DNA of 40,410 nucleotides from a virus. Numbering within the stretch: position 1 is the stretch's first letter; every line of letters starts with the position of its first letter. The stretch is taken from the IMG/VR virus record IMGVR_UViG_3300036766_000180, positions 1 through 40,410 of that record; one strand, 5' to 3'. A program made the position numbers and the translations under genes. Of this stretch, positions 36,525 to 40,410 are shown one piece after another. Below the pieces are notes generated by a model that saw only the letters and a program-made list of their open reading frames with translations, did no database searches and was not told the DNA's origin.

Positions 36525-37247
36525 TTAATCGTTATTTGTGGGCGCCTCCTCTGACGCATTGACGCTGTCAAGTAAGTTAGGACCCTGTCCTCCTACGGTA
36601 ACACCGTCAACGGTGGGTTCTATTGGTACAGCTATCTCAGTCAATAGGTCTTCGACCACCGTCACAGACGGTATAGTGGCACTCTCTATCCTATCTGAGA
36701 TGTGTTGTGAGGGTTCTACATCTTTGAGTATAAACTGTGTTGGTGTGATAGTCTGACTGATCAAAGCTTCTTTAGAGTATCCACGTTTACCCCCTTTACT
36801 CTCTAAGTAGAACTTAACCGCATTGAAGTTCCTATCTTTGACTGCCATATCTATTAGGGTAATCTCCATAAGATCCAATATGTTATCTCCCACCATATCA
36901 AAGTAATCCTTGTATATAGGATTGGTCTTCATCCAGTAGTAGTGATTAGACATGGAGATTTTAGTTTGGTAACACGCCTCACCAACATTACCTAGGTTAT
37001 AAAAGATACCCAATAGGAGTAGTCTTTCATTCCTAGATAGTCTTTTATCCCGTTTCATATCCCCGTAAACCACATTAACCCATTCCATTAGGGATTCTTT
37101 ATCCATTCCCATAGCTATGACAGGACCTGCTGTCTTCGGTAATCGCGATAAATCCGTTAAATCCTTTAAATCCACGGCGTCCGCGGTACGGTTCCGTTTC
37201 TTTCTAGCTACTTTATCTTTCCTTCTCGGATCGTTGATTGGTCCCAT
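36525..37247 (-). CDS. terS: Terminase small subunit
   Basis: The 240-residue product lies upstream of terL in the late order. It has a basic N-terminus (R-R-K-D-K-V-A-R-K-K-R-N-R), a helix-turn-helix-like region (L-G-N-V-G-E-A-C-Y-Q-T-K-I-S-M-S-N-H-Y-Y-W-M), a helical core (N-A-V-K-F-Y-L-E-S-K-G-G-K-R-G-Y) and a long Pro/Thr/Val/Glu tail of about 85 residues. The helix-turn-helix would recognise the packaging site. Base composition is unusual: 36541-36720 is about 51 percent G+C by count, against 20-35 percent in most of the window, so the 3' part may have come from another source. Confidence 0.75.
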   Translation of the reverse strand: MGPINDPRRKDKVARKKRNRTADAVDLKDLTDLSRLPKTAGPVIAMGMDKESLMEWVNVVYGDMKRDKRLSRNERLLLLGIFYNLGNVGEACYQTKISMSNHYYWMKTNPIYKDYFDMVGDNILDLMEITLIDMAVKDRNFNAVKFYLESKGGKRGYSKEALISQTITPTQFILKDVEPSQHISDRIESATIPSVTVVEDLLTEIAVPIEPTVDGVTVGGQGPNLLDSVNASEEAPTNND

Positions 37248-37485
37248 AACTGATTGATACTCAATGACTTATATTAGTTTAGTACGGTTTAGACTCTCCC
37301 GGCTTTGTTTGTAAACTGAACCCATCTTGGGTGTGGTCGGAGGTTCAGAAAAACGCGATTTATAGGATTGTGCAGCTTATATATCATTATTAGGGCCTTG
37401 TTTCCTACGAGAATGTTACTAATGAATACCGTAGGTATTCAAAGAATTAGTGGACAACAATAAATATAAGTTTAGAAATCCCCTA
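37248..37485. other. Intergenic segment before terS
   Basis: No gene is seen. It contains an ATATATA motif (37377-37388) 129 bases before terS and a perfect 8-bp hairpin TGAATACC-GTA-GGTATTCA (37423-37441). The stretch near 37300-37370 is richer in G+C than its surroundings. Confidence 0.4.
37377..37388 (-). promoter_or_regulatory. Late-region ATATATA motif
   Basis: Minus strand AATGATATATAA, 129 bases upstream of the terS ATG. The long leader argues that the motif is not a ribosome-binding site. Confidence 0.5.
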
Positions 37486-37851
37486 TTATTGATTGGGATT
37501 TCTATATAAATCTGTATCTTTTGTAGGTATTTCTTGTTTATTGGGAGAGGTTTCAGAGATGTCTGAGGAGCCTTTATCAGAGTCTTCTGAAAGTGGGGTT
37601 AGGATTGTAGAGTCTTTGCTCTTTCTGTATCCTAAAAGGCCTGCACCAATTAATGCATAAGCTACTGCTTGTGTTATTAGGTCTGATTGTTTTGAGAATG
37701 CTCCCCATATAAATCCTATTGCGCTAGCTGTGCATATTAATCCTCCCATTGTTCCGCTCATAGATGTTTTACCGTCTGAGTTACTTGTTAATTGACTAAA
37801 TGAGAATTTGTTTATATTTAGTAGTTCTTTTACTTTGCTTATTGTATTCAT
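37486..37851 (-). CDS. Putative holin (two-helix membrane protein)
   Basis: The 121-residue product has a polar amphipathic N-terminus, two hydrophobic segments (G-G-L-I-C-T-A-S-A-I-G-F-I-W-G-A-F at about 36-52, and A-V-A-Y-A-L-I-G-A-G-L-L-G-Y at about 62-75), R-K-S-K-D after them, and a polar Ser/Thr/Asp tail. Topology and size resemble small holins of Bacteroidota phages. It lies upstream of terS at the head of the late region. Lysis role is inferred; no endolysin is next to it. There are thus two holin-like candidates in the window (the other at 8524-8733). Confidence 0.6.
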   Translation of the reverse strand: MNTISKVKELLNINKFSFSQLTSNSDGKTSMSGTMGGLICTASAIGFIWGAFSKQSDLITQAVAYALIGAGLLGYRKSKDSTILTPLSEDSDKGSSDISETSPNKQEIPTKDTDLYRNPNQ

Positions 37852-37883
37852 TGTTATTTTGTTCTTATATTATAGTGATAGTA

Positions 37884-38327
37884 TTATTTTAATGAATCGA
37901 GAAAATTTTGGATCTTTTTATTGGCCTTTCCTTGGATAGTAGGATTTTTTGATTGGTAATATTCTTTTATCCAAGAGGATTGTGGTTCTTCTTTTATTTT
38001 CTTTTTAGTGATGTAGCCTGTTCCTAATGCTTTTCTTTTTTCGTAGCATTTTTTTGCTGTTATTTTACGTTGGGCTTTCTTTTTTGCTTGTTCTTCTGAT
38101 AGGGATAGTGGTTCTTTTTTAACATATTCCTTTCTATATTTGTTTAGTCGTTCTTTGTTTTTTAGTCTCCATTCTTTTTGATAGTCTGGATTTTTTAGTT
38201 TCCATTCTTTTTGATACTCCAGGTTTCTAATATGGGTTTCTCTATAAGTTTTTTGATAGGCTTTTCCTTTTAGATAGATTTTTAAAAGTTCTTCTCTTGT
38301 CATATCATTTGGATCTTTCTTTTCCAT
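37884..38327 (-). CDS. Lys-rich helical protein with Y-Q-K-E-W repeats
   Basis: The 147-residue product is strongly basic and helical. Residues about 23-70 contain repeats of Y-Q-K-x-x-x-x-x-N/H (A-Y-Q-K-T-Y-R-E-T-H, Y-Q-K-E-W-K-L-K-N, Y-Q-K-E-W-R-L-K-N, L-N-K-Y-R-K-E-Y), like the linker repeats of HNH homing enzymes. The rest is Lys/Arg-rich (K-K-A-Q-R-K-I-T-A-K-K-C-Y-E-K-R) with no HNH motif. It is either a nuclease relic that kept only the DNA-binding helix or a free DNA-binding protein, perhaps related to packaging or homing. Confidence 0.55.
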   Translation of the reverse strand: MEKKDPNDMTREELLKIYLKGKAYQKTYRETHIRNLEYQKEWKLKNPDYQKEWRLKNKERLNKYRKEYVKKEPLSLSEEQAKKKAQRKITAKKCYEKRKALGTGYITKKKIKEEPQSSWIKEYYQSKNPTIQGKANKKIQNFLDSLK

Positions 38328-38422
38328 TTTGTTTAATTTATTCTTCTATATTAGGAATGTATGCGTAGTGAGTGCTTTTGCTTATTAGCACTCTTTATTT
38401 TGTTTATTTGCTAGGTATTGTG

Positions 38423-38701
38423 TTAAAGATATTCTTTATATTCTTTAATTATTTGGCACATTTCATATTCTTCTTTGAGGGAGTAAACTTCTATAGCGTT
38501 ATCGAGAAATTGTCCCCATTCTTTCTTTTCCATATTAAAGGTAATGATATTATCTTGATTTTGTATTTGAAAGCAGGATACGTAATCTAGGTCTAATTCT
38601 AGTCCTGTAAATATTGCACTTACTATACAAAACCAAACTCCTTCATCATTAGAAGAGATTAATTCATCTAGGGAATCTGCTTCAAATATTTCCATAAACA
38701 T
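38423..38701 (-). CDS. Acidic hypothetical protein, 92 aa
   Basis: The first gene of the leftward late block. The product is acidic (E-I-F-E-A-D-S-L-D-E-L-I-S-S-N-D-E-G) with a hydrophobic middle (W-F-C-I-V-S-A-I-F-T-G-L-E-L) and a helical, Glu-rich C-terminus (Y-S-L-K-E-E-Y-E-M-C-Q-I-I-K-E-Y-K). No family is recognised. It begins with an ATATATA motif 15 bases upstream, facing away from groEL. Its position suggests an early-late or regulatory role, without proof. Confidence 0.55.
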   Translation of the reverse strand: MFMEIFEADSLDELISSNDEGVWFCIVSAIFTGLELDLDYVSCFQIQNQDNIITFNMEKKEWGQFLDNAIEVYSLKEEYEMCQIIKEYKEYL

Positions 38702-38715
38702 ATTTTTATATCTAA

Positions 38716-38727
38716 GTATATATTCCT
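38716..38727 (-). promoter_or_regulatory. Late-region ATATATA motif
   Basis: Minus strand AGGAATATATAC, upstream of the first gene of the leftward block. Identical to 28927-28938. With the plus-strand copy at 38811-38818 it forms a divergent arrangement. Confidence 0.6.
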
Positions 38728-38810
38728 TACTTATATTGCTAATTATTCAATAATATTCAAGTTAAACGACAATAATTGATAGTATTATGATTGAAACCCC
38801 ATTAGATATT

Positions 38811-38818
38811 GATATATA
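38811..38818 (+). promoter_or_regulatory. ATATATA motif before groEL, plus strand
   Basis: GATATATA on the plus strand, the same core as the late motif, ends 21 bases before the chosen groEL start (38840). It directly abuts the alternative ATG at 38819, which favours the later start. Confidence 0.4.
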
Positions 38819-38839
38819 ATGGATAAAAAGAAAGATATA

Positions 38840-40381
38840 ATGGCAAAGAAAGAGATTTTAAGGGGAATTCCGATGTATGATACTATATTAAGGGGAGCAA
38901 AGGCATTAAATGATGTTGTTAGTTCAACTTTAGGACCAAATGGTAGAAATGTATTATATGTGGAAGGACAGAAAGTATTTACAACTAATGATGGATTTAG
39001 GGTTGTTGATAATTTTGTTAATATGAATTTACCTGATGGAGAAGAGTATGGTGCAAATCTAATCAAGGAAGCTTCGATTAAGACTAATCAAGAAGCAGGA
39101 GATGGAACAACTAGTTCTATTTTATTATCATATCATTTACTAGAAGAAGGTATTAAAGCTATTAAGAAGGGATATAATCCCATTCTAATTAAGGAGGGAA
39201 TGTTTTTAGCACTAGAAGGAATTAAGAAAGAATTGAAGAAGATTGATAAAGAATGTAAAACTAATGATGATATTAAACGGGTTGCTACTATTTCTGCAAA
39301 TAATGATGAAGAGATTGGTAAAATGATTGCTGATGTTTATAGTAAGGTCGGTAAAGAAGGTATTATTACACATGCTAAATGTTTAGCTGATAAAACTTAT
39401 GTGGATATTAAAGAAGGGTATAATATTGATAAGAGACCTTTTATAGATCCAATGTTTATTAATAACCAAAGGGAAAATTCTTGTCGATATGAAAATGGAT
39501 GTTATGTTTTAATTGCTTATTATGGTATTAGTAATTTGGATGAGATTAGTAGTTTATTAGAGAAGTGTATTAAGGAAAAGAAAGCTTTATTAATTGTAGC
39601 GGACGAAATTGATGAAAGTGTAATGAAAAGCTTTAGATTAGCCAAAGATATGGGTAAAGATTTAAAGGTTTGTGCTATTAATCTACCTTCTTATGCACAT
39701 TATAAATTAGATTATATTAATGATATTTCCTATTTTATAGATGGAAAGAATATGGAAACTGCAGGATTCCTATTAGGTGCATGTGATTCTTTTATATCTA
39801 CCAGAGAAGATACATTATTAGTTGGAGGAAAGGGGAGGGTTGAAGATATTAATAATAGGATTGAAGATATTAAAGCACAATTAGATCCTACTAAAACCAA
39901 ATTTTTTAATGATATTACAAATGAGCGTATTGGAGCTTTGAAAGGTAAATTAGCTTGTATTAATATAGGTGGTAAATCTGAATTAGAGAAAAGAGAAACA
40001 CAAGATAGAATAGATGATGCTTTGAAGGCAGTTAAAAGTGCAATTGCGGAAGGAATTTGTCCGGGTGGAGGATATACATTATTTAATATTGGTAGAAAAT
40101 TAAAGATTAAAAGCAATAATCCAGAAATTCAATATGGCTCTCATTTAGTTATTAAGGTATTGGATTGTCAAATTAGACAGAATCTAATTAATTCAGGAAA
40201 GTTTGAAGATAAATGGTCTAATATTAAGTTCTTTAACCATGTCTGGAATGCAAAAAATGACAAGTGGGAGGATCCAGCCAAAACTAATGTAATTGATTCT
40301 ATTAAGGTATTAAGATGTGTTTGTGAAAACAGTATTAGTGTAGTTAGTTCTATATTACTTAGTGATAGTATGTTATTTTAA
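38840..40381 (+). CDS. groEL: GroEL-like chaperonin
   Basis: From 38840 the product is 513 residues; I chose this M-A-K-K-E start, and the ATG at 38819 adds seven. Counting from 38819: L-G-P-N-G-R-N-V (39-46), T-N-D-G (56-59) and G-D-G-T-T (94-98) are nucleotide-pocket motifs. E-G-Y-N-I-D-K-R-P-F-I-D-P-M-F-I-N starts the apical domain. R-I-D-D-A-L-K-A-V (397-405) with P-G-G-G (415-418) matches the ATPase Asp region. The C-terminus keeps the I-D-S-I-K-V-L-R … S-V-V-S-S-I-L-L helix but ends S-D-S-M-L-F, lacking the Gly-Met tail. The apical domain is divergent and no groES is present. It is transcribed away from the late genes, and its last codons recur at the window start. Confidence 0.92.
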   Translation: MAKKEILRGIPMYDTILRGAKALNDVVSSTLGPNGRNVLYVEGQKVFTTNDGFRVVDNFVNMNLPDGEEYGANLIKEASIKTNQEAGDGTTSSILLSYHLLEEGIKAIKKGYNPILIKEGMFLALEGIKKELKKIDKECKTNDDIKRVATISANNDEEIGKMIADVYSKVGKEGIITHAKCLADKTYVDIKEGYNIDKRPFIDPMFINNQRENSCRYENGCYVLIAYYGISNLDEISSLLEKCIKEKKALLIVADEIDESVMKSFRLAKDMGKDLKVCAINLPSYAHYKLDYINDISYFIDGKNMETAGFLLGACDSFISTREDTLLVGGKGRVEDINNRIEDIKAQLDPTKTKFFNDITNERIGALKGKLACINIGGKSELEKRETQDRIDDALKAVKSAIAEGICPGGGYTLFNIGRKLKIKSNNPEIQYGSHLVIKVLDCQIRQNLINSGKFEDKWSNIKFFNHVWNAKNDKWEDPAKTNVIDSIKVLRCVCENSISVVSSILLSDSMLF

Positions 40382-40410
40382 ACAAACGGGCGAACCATCA
40401 CAATGAATTC
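40269..40410. repeat. Terminal direct repeat, right copy
   Basis: This is the partner of 1-142, differing only at 40368 (G) against 100 (A), which changes Ser to Asn in the chaperonin tail. Joining the copies gives a circle of about 40,268 bp in which groEL is followed by the 30-residue membrane gene and lipoprotein on the opposite strand. Confidence 0.9.

Overview
The window looks like a complete or near-complete genome of a contractile-tailed (myovirus-type) bacteriophage of a Bacteroidota host. The first 142 bases recur at the right end (40269-40410) with one mismatch, so the sequence probably closes into a circle of about 40,268 bp. The host assignment is inference. It rests on AT-rich DNA, several TAnnTTTG promoter elements of the Bacteroidota type, a lipoprotein with a lipobox, and structural proteins of types I associate with Bacteroidota phages (DUF2586-like sheath, DUF6046-like and late-control-D-like baseplate proteins, GSSGTSG-rich fibres).

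Layout. (1) 1-4,400 is a mosaic of small genes on both strands: a lipoprotein, several homing endonucleases (some decayed), a Rossmann-type glycosyltransferase-like protein, candidate small RNAs, and a 0.6-kb gene-free segment (3774-4379) with nested inverted repeats and iteron-like direct repeats. (2) 4,380-8,462 (+) carries a compact modification cassette: heptosyltransferase-like GT-B enzyme, PAPS-type sulfotransferase, APS kinase, HxGH nucleotidyltransferase and a DUF2061 membrane protein, interrupted by an HNH-AP2 endonuclease. (3) 38,700 down to 8,524 (-) is the late region, in transcription order: putative holin, small terminase, large terminase, head-completion protein with carbohydrate-binding-like inserts, fibre-like proteins, portal, head-tail joining proteins, baseplate J-like protein and neighbours, ClpP-type protease/scaffold, major capsid protein, capsid decoration protein, sheath, tube, frameshifting tail chaperone, tape measure, baseplate hub and spike, tail fibre, and a small membrane protein. 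Four homing endonucleases or relatives interrupt it. (4) 38,840-40,381 (+) encodes a divergent GroEL.

How it works together. Late genes appear to be read from many short units. A recurring 12-bp element (consensus ARRRATATATAM in gene direction) sits in most late intergenic gaps, often just after a hairpin terminator, and is a good candidate for a phage-specific promoter. The capsid decoration protein and three fibre-like proteins share one beta-rich domain, which suggests fibres anchored on the head. The sulfation cassette could make PAPS and transfer sulfate to a surface glycan. GroEL may help fold virion proteins.

Notable absences: no recognisable DNA polymerase, primase, helicase, integrase, transposase, RNA polymerase, sigma factor or endolysin. 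Either the phage depends heavily on its host, those functions are too divergent to recognise, or the apparent circle is only part of a larger genome broken at a duplicated groEL end.
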